Of a stretch of DNA of 64,000 nucleotides, positions 40,364-50,288 are shown one piece after another (position 1 is the stretch's first letter; every line of letters begins with the position of its first letter). The translations under genes were made by a program, and so were the position numbers. The stretch is from Actinomycetes bacterium (GTDB lineage Bacteria; Actinomycetota; Actinomycetes; Nanopelagicales; Nanopelagicaceae): positions 1 through 64,000 of the forward strand of contig BJFT01000001.1 of NCBI GenBank assembly GCA_014190015.1, written 5' to 3'. The notes beneath the pieces were generated by a model that ran no database searches, was not told the DNA's origin, and saw nothing but the letters and a program-made list of their open reading frames with translations.

Positions 40364-41320
40364 TTAATCGATCGTTACGTACTGAGGGCTAGCGTAGTAG
40401 CCATCATCCATTTTCATGCGCTGCATCAATAAATCATTGAGAAGTGCGCTCGCACCGATTCTAAAAAGAGATGGCGTGAGCCACTCTGGACCAGCCGTCT
40501 CATTAACTAGAACTAGTTGCTTGATTGCATCCTTAGTATTGCGAATTCCGCCCGCAGGTTTAACGCCAATGCGCACGCCTGCCATTTCATAAAAATCACG
40601 AACCGCCTCGAGCATGACAAGTACGACAGGGGGAGTAGCTGCAGGAGCAATTTTTCCCGTTGAAGTTTTGATGAAATCTGCCCCGGCAAGCATCGCTAAA
40701 TAGGAAGCTTTGCGAACATTGTCGTATGTAACCAATTCACCTGTCTCAAAGATAACTTTAAGGTGAGCTTTGTCTCCACAAATTTCCTTGATAGCAACTA
40801 TTTCGTTAAAAACTTCAATGTAATTTCCAGATAAGAAAGCTCCGCGGTCAATAACCATGTCAATTTCGCCAGCACCTGCATCAATGGCATCTTGCGTGTC
40901 TTGAATCTTAACTTTCATAGATGCGCGACCAGAAGGAAAAGCAGTTGAAACAGCTGCAACTGGTATGTGAGCACCACCAATGGAATCTAAATGTTTTCTC
41001 GCAACTGAAACCATGTCGTTGTACACGCAGACGGCGCCAACGCTCGGGACAGAGAGATCTGTTGGATCTGGACGGACAGCCTTGGCACATAAGGCTTGAA
41101 CTTTTCCTTCGGTGTCAGCACCTTCAAGAGTTGTTAGGTCCACCATGGTGATGGCAGTGTCAATTGCCCAACGCTTGCTCGTAGTTTTAATGCTTCGGGT
41201 TGCCAACATCGCTGCACGTGCGTCTGCACCTACTGCATCCACGCCAGGTAACTTATTTAGGAAACTTTTTAGTGAAGCATCGGAACCGTCAACGAGGCCG
41301 TAATACTTCATGTGCCTCAT
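40364..41320 (-). CDS. deoC: Deoxyribose-phosphate aldolase DeoC
   Basis: DeoC cleaves 2-deoxyribose-5-phosphate to glyceraldehyde-3-phosphate and acetaldehyde. The Schiff-base Lys is in ADFIKTSTGK, the proton-relay Lys in VKPAGGIR, and CVYNDMVSVARKHL is near the entrance strand. The frame is open to a TTG at 41338; I prefer the ATG at 41320, preceded by AGGGA. At about 318 residues it is longer than E. coli DeoC and belongs to the longer group. It sits between the phosphopentomutase and ALDH genes in one operon. Confidence 0.93.
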   Translation of the reverse strand: MRHMKYYGLVDGSDASLKSFLNKLPGVDAVGADARAAMLATRSIKTTSKRWAIDTAITMVDLTTLEGADTEGKVQALCAKAVRPDPTDLSVPSVGAVCVYNDMVSVARKHLDSIGGAHIPVAAVSTAFPSGRASMKVKIQDTQDAIDAGAGEIDMVIDRGAFLSGNYIEVFNEIVAIKEICGDKAHLKVIFETGELVTYDNVRKASYLAMLAGADFIKTSTGKIAPAATPPVVLVMLEAVRDFYEMAGVRIGVKPAGGIRNTKDAIKQLVLVNETAGPEWLTPSLFRIGASALLNDLLMQRMKMDDGYYASPQYVTID

Positions 41321-41347
41321 CCAATCCCTGTTAGTCAAACTTATGAA

Positions 41348-42964
41348 CTATGAGAGTAATTCTCTCAGTGAAGGGCGCAATTGTTCAAGTAGGGAGAGCG
41401 CAATAGTTTTTTCAGGATTAACAATTTCTATGTAGCACTTGATCTTTGGCTCCGTACCGCTTGGGCGAATGATAATTCGAATGTTCTGTTCTAGCGTGAA
41501 TCGAAGCCCATCAGTTGGGGGTAAAGAGTTTTTAGGTTTTGATAGGTCTTCCATCGCCAATACTTTAAATCCAGCAATTTCTGACGCTGAATTGCTCCGC
41601 AATTTAGTCATAAGTGTTGAAATAAGTGCAAGATCATTTACGCGGATAGAGATCTGTTCAGTCGCATGAAAGCCATAAGTTTTCCAGATTCCATCCAACA
41701 GATCTTCGAGAGTTTTTCCATCATTCTTTAGGTCAGTTGCAATTTGTGCCATCAGTAAAGCTGCAGATATCCCGTCTTTATCATTGACTGTTAGAGAATC
41801 AACACAAAATCCAATGGCTTCTTCATATCCAAAAACTAGGTGAGGAATCTTGGAAATGTATTTAAAACCAGTAAGTGTTTCTTCAAAATTCAAATTATGG
41901 TGTGCTGCAATTTTAGACAGGATGGAGGAAGAAACTATTGAGTTCGCAAGAGTTCCTGATTGAGCACTCTTAGCCATCACTTCACCGAGTATGGCGCCAA
42001 TTTCATCGCCGCGTAACGCTCTCCATGTATTGTCACGTCCTTTGATTGCAACCGAACAACGATCAGCATCAGGATCATTTGCAATCACCAAATCTGCATC
42101 GAAAGTCTTTGCTGTATCTAGTGCAAGGTCCAAAGCACCTAACTCTTCGGGATTAGGAAATGGCAGAGTTGGAAAATCTGGATCTGGTTGTGCCTGAGAC
42201 GCAACAAGTATGAGTGAAGGAAAACCTGCACGGTGAAATACTCGCTGTAATGTTTTTGTTCCAACTCCATGCATTGCCGTGTACACAATCTTGAGATCAC
42301 CTGGTCGTGGAGCTAAAACTTTTGTTCGTTCCACGTATTTTTCAACAATATCCTCATCAAGGATGTGCCAGTTAGTGTCTCGTTTTACTAATTTGAGAGA
42401 TTCAATACTCTTAATGTGAGTAGAAATTTGTTTATCTGCAGGTGAAATAATTTGTGAACCACGATACGTAACACCATCGATAACGCCACCTAGATAAACC
42501 TTGTATCCGTTATCACTTCCAGGATTATGGCTAGCGGTGACCATCACCCCAACATCAGCACCCAATTCATTAACAGCAAAGGCCAGTACGGGTGTCGGTA
42601 GCGGGCGCGGTAATACTGAAACTTTAAATCCAGCACCACTGAAAATTTCAGCACTAATTGCTTCAAAGATCTCCGAACCATGGCGCGCATCTCGTCCAAT
42701 AACGACCGATGTCAGCGAACGTTCTTGCATGAATTTAACAAGCCCAGCAGCGGTGCGCCCGACTACCGCTTGATTCATGCAGGAAGGTCCCGGCCCAAGT
42801 GGACCACGCAAACCTGCAGTGCCGAACTCTAGAAATCCTGCAAAATATTTACGCAGTGTTAATTCATCATCTGCTTCAAGCAGAGCACTTAATTGCGCAG
42901 CGGTTTTTGGATCTGGATCATCTTCAATCCATGCACGAACTTCGGCGAGAAGATTTGAATCCAT
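41348..42964 (-). CDS. Phosphohexomutase-family enzyme, probable phosphopentomutase (PGM2-like)
   Basis: This is an alpha-D-phosphohexomutase fold protein of 538 residues. The phosphoserine loop is MVTASHNPGSDNGYK, the metal-binding loop NDPDADRCSVA, the sugar-binding loop GYEEAIGF and the phosphate-binding loop RPSGTEPKIK. In PGM2-type enzymes this architecture interconverts (deoxy)ribose-1- and 5-phosphates. The place between punA and deoC makes that the likely role here, linking phosphorolysis to DeoC. Glucose or mannose phosphate activity cannot be excluded. Confidence 0.88.
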   Translation of the reverse strand: MDSNLLAEVRAWIEDDPDPKTAAQLSALLEADDELTLRKYFAGFLEFGTAGLRGPLGPGPSCMNQAVVGRTAAGLVKFMQERSLTSVVIGRDARHGSEIFEAISAEIFSGAGFKVSVLPRPLPTPVLAFAVNELGADVGVMVTASHNPGSDNGYKVYLGGVIDGVTYRGSQIISPADKQISTHIKSIESLKLVKRDTNWHILDEDIVEKYVERTKVLAPRPGDLKIVYTAMHGVGTKTLQRVFHRAGFPSLILVASQAQPDPDFPTLPFPNPEELGALDLALDTAKTFDADLVIANDPDADRCSVAIKGRDNTWRALRGDEIGAILGEVMAKSAQSGTLANSIVSSSILSKIAAHHNLNFEETLTGFKYISKIPHLVFGYEEAIGFCVDSLTVNDKDGISAALLMAQIATDLKNDGKTLEDLLDGIWKTYGFHATEQISIRVNDLALISTLMTKLRSNSASEIAGFKVLAMEDLSKPKNSLPPTDGLRFTLEQNIRIIIRPSGTEPKIKCYIEIVNPEKTIALSLLEQLRPSLRELLS

Positions 42965-42968
42965 AAAC

Positions 42969-43799
42969 CTAGAGTAACTTCGGAATTACTTCCTTGAGAA
43001 GTGTTCCCATGCGAGTTGCTGCAGCTTTTCCTGCGGCAATAACTTCCTCGTGATTGAGTTTTTCTCCAGTCACACCTGCAGCAGCATTTGTTACCAAGGA
43101 AATTCCAAGTACTTCTGCACCAAGTGCGTGCGCTGCAATTGCTTCTGGAACTGTGGACATTCCAACTAAATCTGCTCCCATTGTTCTCATCATGAGAATT
43201 TCAGCTGGGGTTTCATAGGTTGGCCCGCGCCAATGGACATACACGCCTTCTGCTAATGATGAATCCGCGCTCTTAACAATAGATCTGATGCGCTTGCTAT
43301 ATAAATCTGTGAGATCAACAAAGTGTGCTCCAATGAGTGGAGATGTTGCGGTGAGTGAAATATGGTCGCGAATCAAAACTGGTTGACCAACTGAATAATC
43401 CTTATTGATACCGCCGCAAGCATTCGTAAGGATCACAACCTTGCATCCAGATTTAACGGCAGTTCGAACACCGTGAACAACCGGTTCGATTCCTTTGCCT
43501 TCATATAAATGTGTTCGTCCTAGAAAAACAAGTGCACGTAAAACTTTGTCTCCACTCTTTATGGAGTAAGAACGAATCTTTCCAGAGTGACCTTCAACTG
43601 CAGGGGGTAAAAAGCCCGTAATTTCATCAGCATTACATTCATAATCTGGCTGGCCAAGAGCTGAAACCGCATCAACCCAACCTGAACCCATGACTAAAGC
43701 GATGTCATGAGAAATCACGCCAGTACGTTTTGCAATATCTGCCGCAGCTTGCTCGGCAGCCTTTAATGGATCGCTATAAAGCAGTTGATCACTTGTCAT
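42969..43799 (-). CDS. punA: Purine-nucleoside phosphorylase (trimeric type)
   Basis: This 276-residue enzyme splits purine (deoxy)nucleosides with phosphate. VMGSGWV at the N-terminus, [36 protein letters not shown] and [11 protein letters not shown] match the trimeric PNP family. It overlaps accA by four bases and ends four bases before the mutase gene. With adenosine deaminase upstream in the plus operon, inosine and deoxyinosine would be its main substrates. Confidence 0.94.
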   Translation of the reverse strand: MTSDQLLYSDPLKAAEQAAADIAKRTGVISHDIALVMGSGWVDAVSALGQPDYECNADEITGFLPPAVEGHSGKIRSYSIKSGDKVLRALVFLGRTHLYEGKGIEPVVHGVRTAVKSGCKVVILTNACGGINKDYSVGQPVLIRDHISLTATSPLIGAHFVDLTDLYSKRIRSIVKSADSSLAEGVYVHWRGPTYETPAEILMMRTMGADLVGMSTVPEAIAAHALGAEVLGISLVTNAAAGVTGEKLNHEEVIAAGKAAATRMGTLLKEVIPKLL

Positions 43800-45514
43800 G
43801 CGTCAATAATGTCACAAAGTGTGCTGCCGCTTGAAAGAGTTTCGCCAATAACCGCACTGAGATTTGAAATCACACCTGAACGATGCGCAATTAGTGGCTG
43901 CTCCATTTTCATGGCCTCTAGAACAATTATCAATTCACCTGCTTCAACTATTTGACCTTCCTCGACCGCAATTTTTACGACAGTGCCTTGCATGGGGCTT
44001 GTTAGAGCAGTTCCCGTTGAGGTGCCACTTGCGCCTTGCTTGGCTCGATGACGCTTATGTACTGGCTCAGGAGCGTGAACAAAAATTTCAAAGCGTTTGC
44101 CATTTATCTCAGTGACAAGATGTTCGGAGGCAGCATGTGTTTGTGATTCCAATGCTGATTGTGCAAATGGCGGTATTTCGTTTGTGAATTCGTTTTCGAT
44201 ATAACTCGTGTGAATCGTGAAATTCTCGGTGAATGCAGGATCTTCCATAATGGCCCGATGAAAAGGAAGCGCAGTTGCTAGTCCACCAACTTTGAATTCT
44301 GAGAGTGCTCGACGAGAACGTTGAACCGCTTCTTCGCGAGTTGCGCCAGTAACAATTAACTTTGCTAAGAGTGAATCAAAGTTTCCACCGATAGTGTCAC
44401 CATTTTTAAATCCAGCATCCACTCGAACTCCGGGGCCAGTTGGAATCTGCCACTGCGTTATTCGACCAGGGGCTGGCAAGAATGATCTGCCAGGATCTTC
44501 GCCATTAATTCTAAATTCAAATGAGTGTGCACGGATTTCTGGATCATCAAATCCAAGTTCTTCGCCCATTGCAATCCTAAATTGCTGGCGAACTAAGTCG
44601 ATGCCCGTTACTTCTTCACTCACAGTGTGTTCAACTTGAAGACGAGTGTTTACTTCAAGGAATGAAATGGTGCCGTCAGCACCAATGAGGAATTCGCACG
44701 TACCTGCACCAACGTAGCCAACTTCTTTCATGATGGCCTTACTGGATCGGTACAACTCTTCTATCTGTCCTTCGGTTAAGAATGGGGCGGGAGCCTCTTC
44801 AACTAGTTTCTGGTGGCGACGTTGAAGTGAGCAATCTCGGGTGCTGACAACTACAGCATGTCCACTCTTATCAACTAATAGTTGTGTTTCAACGTGACGT
44901 GGTTTTTCCAAGTATCGTTCCACGAAACATTCACCACGACCAAATCCTGCGATTGCTTCACGGACAGCGGATGCAAAAGCTTCAGGTATTTCTTCAAAGG
45001 TGTGTGCGATTTTTAATCCGCGCCCACCGCCACCATGCGCAGCTTTAATTGCAACAGGCAAACCATGTTCTTTTGCAAAAGCAATAATTTCTTCGGCGTT
45101 ATCAACTGGATCTGCTGTTCCTGCTACAAGAGGCGCTCCAGCTTTTGCTGCGATTTTGCGAGCAGAAACCTTATCTCCAAGTGCCTTAATTGCTGATGGT
45201 GGTGGTCCAATCCAAATTAATCCAGCATCGATGACACTCTGAGCAAAGATTGCATTTTCAGATAGAAATCCGTATCCAGGATGCACGGCATCTGCGCCAG
45301 ATTGTTTAGCTACCTCAATGATTCTAGGAATATTTAAATATGTAGATACAGGTGCGGTTGCGCCGAGTGCATAAGAATATGTTGCCATTTGGGCGTGCAA
45401 TGAATTCCGATCTTCATCAGAATAAATCGAGACGCTTTCTAAACCGTGATCCTGACACGCCCTGATTACACGAACAGCGATTTCGCCTCGGTTGGCAATT
45501 AGTACACGTTTCAT
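43796..45514 (-). CDS. accA: Acyl-CoA carboxylase alpha subunit (biotin carboxylase + BCCP)
   Basis: This is a 572-residue fused subunit. Residues 1 to about 445 form the biotin carboxylase ([18 protein letters not shown]-grasp [26 protein letters not shown]). A linker follows, and the C-terminal 70 residues are the biotinyl domain with the modified Lys in [11 protein letters not shown]. It is the type of alpha chain used for acetyl- or propionyl-CoA carboxylase in Actinobacteria. It overlaps maf and punA by four bases each. birA, which would attach the biotin, is divergent from the first gene of the same operon. Confidence 0.95.
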   Translation of the reverse strand: MKRVLIANRGEIAVRVIRACQDHGLESVSIYSDEDRNSLHAQMATYSYALGATAPVSTYLNIPRIIEVAKQSGADAVHPGYGFLSENAIFAQSVIDAGLIWIGPPPSAIKALGDKVSARKIAAKAGAPLVAGTADPVDNAEEIIAFAKEHGLPVAIKAAHGGGGRGLKIAHTFEEIPEAFASAVREAIAGFGRGECFVERYLEKPRHVETQLLVDKSGHAVVVSTRDCSLQRRHQKLVEEAPAPFLTEGQIEELYRSSKAIMKEVGYVGAGTCEFLIGADGTISFLEVNTRLQVEHTVSEEVTGIDLVRQQFRIAMGEELGFDDPEIRAHSFEFRINGEDPGRSFLPAPGRITQWQIPTGPGVRVDAGFKNGDTIGGNFDSLLAKLIVTGATREEAVQRSRRALSEFKVGGLATALPFHRAIMEDPAFTENFTIHTSYIENEFTNEIPPFAQSALESQTHAASEHLVTEINGKRFEIFVHAPEPVHKRHRAKQGASGTSTGTALTSPMQGTVVKIAVEEGQIVEAGELIIVLEAMKMEQPLIAHRSGVISNLSAVIGETLSSGSTLCDIIDA

Positions 45515-46113
45515 TTCATCAACTTTACTTCCGGCCAGCTGTATCCAAGTTGATTCATAGCGCTACGAAGAAAAGGCATTGAGATGCCAACAACGTTTGT
45601 GTAATCACCTTCGATAGAAGGAATGAAGGGGGAGCTAAATCCATCGAGTGTAAAGCCGCCGGCAACGTGAAGAGGTTCGCCAGAGTTTATGTAGTCATCA
45701 ATTTCCGCATCTGACATATCTGCAAATGTAACTTTTGTTCTTATGCGATCACTGATTTCTCGTCCTTGACTCGTGTCTATAACGCAGTGACCCGTGTGCA
45801 AGAAGCCAGATTTACCACGAACTCTTTGAGCTCTTTCCTTGGCAACATGAGCTAGTCCTGGCTTACCCAGTGATTCGCCCTCGAACTCAAAGGTAGAGTC
45901 ACAACCGATGATGATTGCTGGAAAATCTATTTGTTCAAGAATTGTGTGAGCCTTTGTAATTGCTAATGCAATCACCATATCTTCGGGTGACATTGAATTA
46001 AAGAATTCAGTTTCTTCATCAACATTACTAACCATAATCGTTGGCGAAAGCCCAGCGGACTCCAGAAGTCGACGTCTGGATGCTGATTGAGAAGCAAGAA
46101 CAATTCTTGGCAT
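45511..46113 (-). CDS. maf: Maf-like nucleoside triphosphate pyrophosphatase
   Basis: Maf proteins hydrolyse dTTP, UTP or modified nucleotides to monophosphates as house-cleaning enzymes. The 200-residue sequence begins [15 protein letters not shown] and has [18 protein letters not shown] and [14 protein letters not shown]. It starts immediately after the accE stop codon and overlaps accA by four bases; maf next to the acyl-CoA carboxylase genes is a recurrent actinobacterial order. Confidence 0.93.
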   Translation of the reverse strand: MPRIVLASQSASRRRLLESAGLSPTIMVSNVDEETEFFNSMSPEDMVIALAITKAHTILEQIDFPAIIIGCDSTFEFEGESLGKPGLAHVAKERAQRVRGKSGFLHTGHCVIDTSQGREISDRIRTKVTFADMSDAEIDDYINSGEPLHVAGGFTLDGFSSPFIPSIEGDYTNVVGISMPFLRSAMNQLGYSWPEVKLMK

Positions 46114-46311
46114 TTAGTTATTTCGCCCTGAACCAAACTTAATGTGCTGAGGCAGCGCAGAACGTAAGACAGGACGCGCCCATACGCTGCGCTTTACAAC
46201 TGGCTTCAGATCTTCATGCTTGTGATGAGACATGGCAAATTCAATGGCAGCAACATCTTCAGGTGTTGGATTACCAAGCACGATGTCGTACTTAACTTTA
46301 TTCATTGTCAT
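46114..46311 (-). CDS. accE: Acyl-CoA carboxylase epsilon subunit
   Basis: This is a 65-residue protein with the N-terminal pattern [16 protein letters not shown] and a C-terminal VWARPVLRS, both typical of the small epsilon subunits that stabilise actinobacterial acyl-CoA carboxylases. It overlaps the beta subunit gene by four bases (ATGA). The ATG six bases downstream is an alternative start. Confidence 0.85.
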   Translation of the reverse strand: MTMNKVKYDIVLGNPTPEDVAAIEFAMSHHKHEDLKPVVKRSVWARPVLRSALPQHIKFGSGRNN

Positions 46312-47879
46312 AATGGAATATTTCCGTGTTTACGTGGAGGCAATACATCCCGCTTTGTTTTGAGAGTACGAAGAGCTTTCGTAATGTATTCACGGCTTTG
46401 ATTTGGTTCAATCACTGCATCAATGAATCCACGCTCGGCAGCTAAATAAGGATTCGCTAAAGTTTCGTTGTATTCAGAAATTAACTCAGCACGCGCTTTT
46501 TCGGGATCCTTGGCATCACCAATTTCTTTTCGGTACAAGATATTTACGGCGCCTTGTGCTCCCATGACAGCAATTTCAGCTGTTGGCCACGCCAAATTGA
46601 TATCTGCTCCAATGTATTTAGAGCCCATGACAATGTAAGCGCCGCCATAAGCCTTGCGCGTAATTAGTGTGACCATCGGAACTGATGCTTCTGCATATGC
46701 ATAGAGAAGTTTTGCTCCGCGGCGAATAATTCCGTTCCACTCTTGTTCTGTGCCTGGCAAGAATCCAGGAACATCCACAAGAGTCAGGATTGGTATATTG
46801 AAAGCATCACAGAAACGAACAAAACGAGCAGCTTTCTCACTTGAATCGATATCTAAAGTGCCTGCTAGTTGATTCGGTTGGTTTGCAATAATTCCAACAG
46901 ACTCACCTTCGATTCGACCAAAACCCACAACAATATTTGGTGCAAAGAGAGCATGTACTTCAAGGAATTCTGCTTCATCCAAAATTGCAGTAATCAAATT
47001 TTTCATGTCATACGGCTGATTGGGGCTATCGGGAATCAGCGCATCTAGAGCCAAGTCAGAGGATTTCTTCTCAAGAGTTTCTGTTGGAGGTAAATGCGGG
47101 GCGCCATCCATATTGTTGCTCGGCAAATATGACAGAAGTGCTTTCACATAATCGATCGCATCATCTTCGTTTTGTGCAAGGTAATGCGCGTTTCCACTTC
47201 GAGTGTTGTGCGTGTGAGCGCCACCAAGTTCTTCCATTCCAACATCTTCGCCAGTTACAGTCTTAATAACTTCTGGACCAGTAATAAACATATGAGATGT
47301 TTCATTTACCATTACAGTGAAATCTGTAAGAGCCGGAGAATAAGCAGCACCGCCAGCGCAAGGTCCAAGAATGAGCGAAATCTGTGGGATGACTCCAGAA
47401 GAACGAGTGTTTAATCTGAATATGCGCCCGTAGCCGCTTAATGAGGCAACGCCTTCTTGAATGCGCGCACCACCTGAATCGCTAATTCCAATTAGTGGAA
47501 TGCCATTTTTTAAAGCAAACTCTGCAATCTTGACCATTTTTTCTGCAAAGACTTCGCCAAGACTTCCACCCATAACCGTGAAGTCTTGGGAAAAGAGAGC
47601 GATAGAACGTCCATCAACTGTTGCAAAACCGATTACTACGCCATCACCGTAGGGACGATTTTCTTGCATTCCAAAGTTAGTGGAGCGGTGGCGGGCAAAC
47701 TCATCTAACTCGGTAAATGAATCTGGATCCACGAGCTTTTCAATGCGCTCACGCGCCGTCATCTTTCCCTTAGCGTGCTGTTTTTCAATTGCGCGTGCCG
47801 ACCCAGCATGAACAGCTTCATCCAAACGGTGGCGAAGATCCTGAATTTTTCCAGCAGTTGTATGCAGATCACGGTCCAT
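46308..47879 (-). CDS. pccB: Acyl-CoA carboxylase beta subunit (carboxyltransferase)
   Basis: This is a 523-residue carboxyltransferase subunit transferring CO2 from carboxybiotin to acetyl- or propionyl-Co[28 protein letters not shown], the two oxyanion-hole regions ([11 protein letters not shown] and [13 protein letters not shown]) and [20 protein letters not shown] are intact. Substrate preference is not certain from sequence read by eye. It is the first of nine head-to-tail minus-strand genes with gaps of at most about 30 bases. The ATG lies six bases after TACCGT, implying a leaderless mRNA. Confidence 0.95.
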   Translation of the reverse strand: MDRDLHTTAGKIQDLRHRLDEAVHAGSARAIEKQHAKGKMTARERIEKLVDPDSFTELDEFARHRSTNFGMQENRPYGDGVVIGFATVDGRSIALFSQDFTVMGGSLGEVFAEKMVKIAEFALKNGIPLIGISDSGGARIQEGVASLSGYGRIFRLNTRSSGVIPQISLILGPCAGGAAYSPALTDFTVMVNETSHMFITGPEVIKTVTGEDVGMEELGGAHTHNTRSGNAHYLAQNEDDAIDYVKALLSYLPSNNMDGAPHLPPTETLEKKSSDLALDALIPDSPNQPYDMKNLITAILDEAEFLEVHALFAPNIVVGFGRIEGESVGIIANQPNQLAGTLDIDSSEKAARFVRFCDAFNIPILTLVDVPGFLPGTEQEWNGIIRRGAKLLYAYAEASVPMVTLITRKAYGGAYIVMGSKYIGADINLAWPTAEIAVMGAQGAVNILYRKEIGDAKDPEKARAELISEYNETLANPYLAAERGFIDAVIEPNQSREYITKALRTLKTKRDVLPPRKHGNIPL

Positions 47880-47884
47880 ACCCC

Positions 47885-47891
47885 TACGGTA
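47885..47891. promoter_or_regulatory. Shared bidirectional -10 element for pccB and birA
   Basis: The seven bases TACGGTA read as TACGGT on the plus strand (seven bases before the birA GTG) and TACCGT on the minus strand (six bases before the pccB ATG). The two start codons are 18 bases apart. Both genes would have leaderless transcripts from one near-symmetric box. Confidence 0.65.
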
Positions 47892-47897
47892 CTAGTC

Positions 47898-48671
47898 GTG
47901 GGCAATAAATTGCATCGTGCGGCGCTACGTGAATCAGAACTGCACGCAGAACTTTTACCTTACTGGCGAGTAAGCGTGGTTGATGTCACTGGATCTACTC
48001 AAATTGATTTGGCAGAGAGAATTCGTGCACGCACTGCAATCGATGGTGATGTCTTAATCGCTAATTATCAAAGTGCAGGTAAAGGAAGACTTGATCGAGA
48101 ATTTATTGCCGCACCATCTTCAGCTCTTTTATTTTCTCTCTATAAAAAAATTTCTCGACCACGTGAAGAATGGAACTTTCTCGCATTACTGGCAGCACTC
48201 GGTGTAAAAGAAGCTCTGCAGTCTTTAGATAGCTCTGCAGACATCACCGTTAAATGGCCCAATGATCTTTTGATTAAAGAGAGAAAGTTTGCTGGACTTT
48301 TATGCCAAGCAACCGAATATGGAGTAATAATTGGAATTGGCATCAATATTTCGATGCGTTCCGATGAGCTTCCGGTAGAAACAGCGACATCCTTATTTCT
48401 TGAGAATTTTACAGAGTTAGATCGAAATACTATTGTAAAAAAAATTCTACAAAATTTTGAAGAGAAATTCTCACTTTGGAATCTTCAAGGCAGCGCACCA
48501 TTTATCCACGCTTATGAGAGGGCGTGTTCTTCACTTCACCGGCAAATACAGATAGTTCTGCCTAACCATGCACCTATGGATGCGATTGCTATTGGAGTTA
48601 CTTCACTAGGTGAGTTAAAACTTGACGTTGGAACCCTTGTGAATTCGGCAGACGTAATTCATCTAAGATAA
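47898..48671 (+). CDS. birA: Biotin-protein ligase (class I, no HTH domain)
   Basis: BirA attaches biotin to the AMKM lysine of AccA. This 257-residue form lacks the N-terminal DNA-binding domain, so it is a ligase only. VVDVTGSTQIDLAERI is the family start. QSAGKGRLDREF corresponds to the GRGRxGRxW biotin-binding loop with some replacements, and VKWPNDLLIKERKFAGLLC contains the catalytic Lys. The frame is open upstream to 47775, but that would run antisense into pccB; the GTG at 47898 follows TACGGT by seven bases and gives a normal N-terminus. Its stop lies inside the purK promoter. Confidence 0.9.
   Translation: MGNKLHRAALRESELHAELLPYWRVSVVDVTGSTQIDLAERIRARTAIDGDVLIANYQSAGKGRLDREFIAAPSSALLFSLYKKISRPREEWNFLALLAALGVKEALQSLDSSADITVKWPNDLLIKERKFAGLLCQATEYGVIIGIGINISMRSDELPVETATSLFLENFTELDRNTIVKKILQNFEEKFSLWNLQGSAPFIHAYERACSSLHRQIQIVLPNHAPMDAIAIGVTSLGELKLDVGTLVNSADVIHLR
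48664..48669 (+). promoter_or_regulatory. Leaderless -10 box for purK inside the end of birA
   Basis: TAAGAT lies seven bases before the GTG of purK. Its final T is the first base of the birA stop codon TAA (48669-48671). Confidence 0.55.
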
Positions 48672-48676
48672 CTGCT

Positions 48677-49789
48677 GTGAAATCAAAATTCCCAGTCGTC
48701 GGCGTAATTGGTGCTGGCCAACTAGCACGCATGATGCTTGCTCCAGCCACTGCACTTGGAGTTAAGTTGATTCCATTTGCATCAAGTGCAACCGAGAGTG
48801 CAGCTCAAATTACGCATTGCGTAATCGGTGATTACACCGATATCGAAGCAGTCAAAAAATTTGCAGAATTGTGCGATGTTGTGACTTTTGAACACGAGCT
48901 AATGCCATTGAGCATCATTAAGGCTCTCGAAGTTGCTGGAGTCACAGTTCGCCCAAGTTCTGAATCTTTTGAATTCTCACAAGACAAGCAAGCAATGCGA
49001 AAAAAACTTTCACATTTCAACGGGCCAAAGAGTATGGTTGTTACTTCAAGCAGTGAAGTTGAAACATACCCCGTAATTGCGAAATCCATTTCTGGAGGAT
49101 ATGACGGACGCGGAGTATGGACAGTAAATTCTTCCCAGGAATTATCTGACTTGTTGAAAAATTCACCCAAGCTTTTGATTGAAGAATTAATAGAATTTGA
49201 TTATGAGATCGCAGTTATGGTTGCTCGCTCACCACATTCTCAAGCAACTTCTTGGGTTCCAACACAAACAATTCAAAGTGATGGAATCTGCACAATGACA
49301 ATTTCTCCTGCACCGGTAATGAATGCGCAGATGAGTGAGAAAGCTCAGAAAATAGCCCTTGATATCGCTGCAGAGATAAAACTCATTGGCGTGATGGCGG
49401 TTGAAATGTTTGTCAAAGGTGAAGACATATTTATTAACGAACTTGCATTGCGTCCACACAATTCTGGACATTGGACAATTGAGGGCTCCCTAACGAGTCA
49501 ATTTGAACAACACTTACGTGCAATTCTTGATCTTCCACTTGGCGATCCATCCATGACAGATGATTTCGCTGTGATGGGAAATATTTTAGGAAAAGGCAAA
49601 ACCGATATGTATCGCCCGTACCTGCACTTAATGGCGAGAAATCCTTCTCTTAAGTTTCATATGTACGGAAAAGAAGTCCGCCCGGGGCGCAAAATTGGAC
49701 ACATTAACGTTATTGGCAAAGACCTCGTAGAATTGCGAACAGAAATAGAACATGCAATCGACTATATGAGTGGAGAAATTGATGAGTGA
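48677..49789 (+). CDS. purK: 5-(carboxyamino)imidazole ribonucleotide synthase PurK
   Basis: PurK carboxylates AIR to N5-CAIR with ATP. The 370-residue ATP-grasp protein has [14 protein letters not shown] at its start, [22 protein letters not shown] and the metal-binding region [17 protein letters not shown]. It starts at a GTG and overlaps purE by eight bases. The gene is transcribed in the same direction as birA but probably has its own promoter. Confidence 0.95.
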   Translation: MKSKFPVVGVIGAGQLARMMLAPATALGVKLIPFASSATESAAQITHCVIGDYTDIEAVKKFAELCDVVTFEHELMPLSIIKALEVAGVTVRPSSESFEFSQDKQAMRKKLSHFNGPKSMVVTSSSEVETYPVIAKSISGGYDGRGVWTVNSSQELSDLLKNSPKLLIEELIEFDYEIAVMVARSPHSQATSWVPTQTIQSDGICTMTISPAPVMNAQMSEKAQKIALDIAAEIKLIGVMAVEMFVKGEDIFINELALRPHNSGHWTIEGSLTSQFEQHLRAILDLPLGDPSMTDDFAVMGNILGKGKTDMYRPYLHLMARNPSLKFHMYGKEVRPGRKIGHINVIGKDLVELRTEIEHAIDYMSGEIDE

Positions 49790-50288
49790 TGTTGCAATCA
49801 TCATGGGCTCAGACTCTGATTGGCCGATCATGGAAGAGGCTGCAAAAATCTTAGCTAAATTCTCGATTAGCTATTCGGTCGGTGTTCTTTCTGCACACCG
49901 CATGCCAGAGGAAATGGTCGAGTTTGCAAAGAAGGCGCAATCTGCTGGATATAAAGTGATAATTGCAGGCGCAGGTGGTGCTGCACATTTACCGGGAATG
50001 GTTGCCTCTCTCACAACGCTTCCGGTCATTGGTGTTCCTGTATCGCTTAAAAATTTAGATGGAATGGATTCACTTCTATCGATTGTACAAATGCCTTTCG
50101 GTATCCCTGTGGCAACAGTGGCGATTGATCATGCAGGCAATGCGGCACTACTGGCAGCAAGAATTTTAGGAATTAGCAGTGATGCAATCTCGCAGAAAGT
50201 GGCTGCTGAACTTAAGGCACTCAATGAAGTTGCTAAAGAAAAAGGTGCTTCTTTACAAAATCGACAAAACCAGAAAACAGGTTTTTAG
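49782..50288 (+). CDS. purE: N5-CAIR mutase PurE (class I)
   Basis: PurE converts N5-CAIR to CAIR. The 168-residue protein has [24 protein letters not shown] and [14 protein letters not shown]. The ATG at 49782 overlaps purK and has GGAG upstream; a GTG at 49770 in frame would add four residues. Its stop codon abuts the stop of the convergent CoA-binding gene with no base between. Confidence 0.96.
   Translation: MSDVAIIMGSDSDWPIMEEAAKILAKFSISYSVGVLSAHRMPEEMVEFAKKAQSAGYKVIIAGAGGAAHLPGMVASLTTLPVIGVPVSLKNLDGMDSLLSIVQMPFGIPVATVAIDHAGNAALLAARILGISSDAISQKVAAELKALNEVAKEKGASLQNRQNQKTGF

Noticed and set aside
47775..47897. N-terminal extension of birA suggesting an extra domain
   Set aside because: The 41 residues run antisense through pccB and do not resemble the BirA helix-turn-helix domain; the GTG at 47898 is supported by the TACGGT box.
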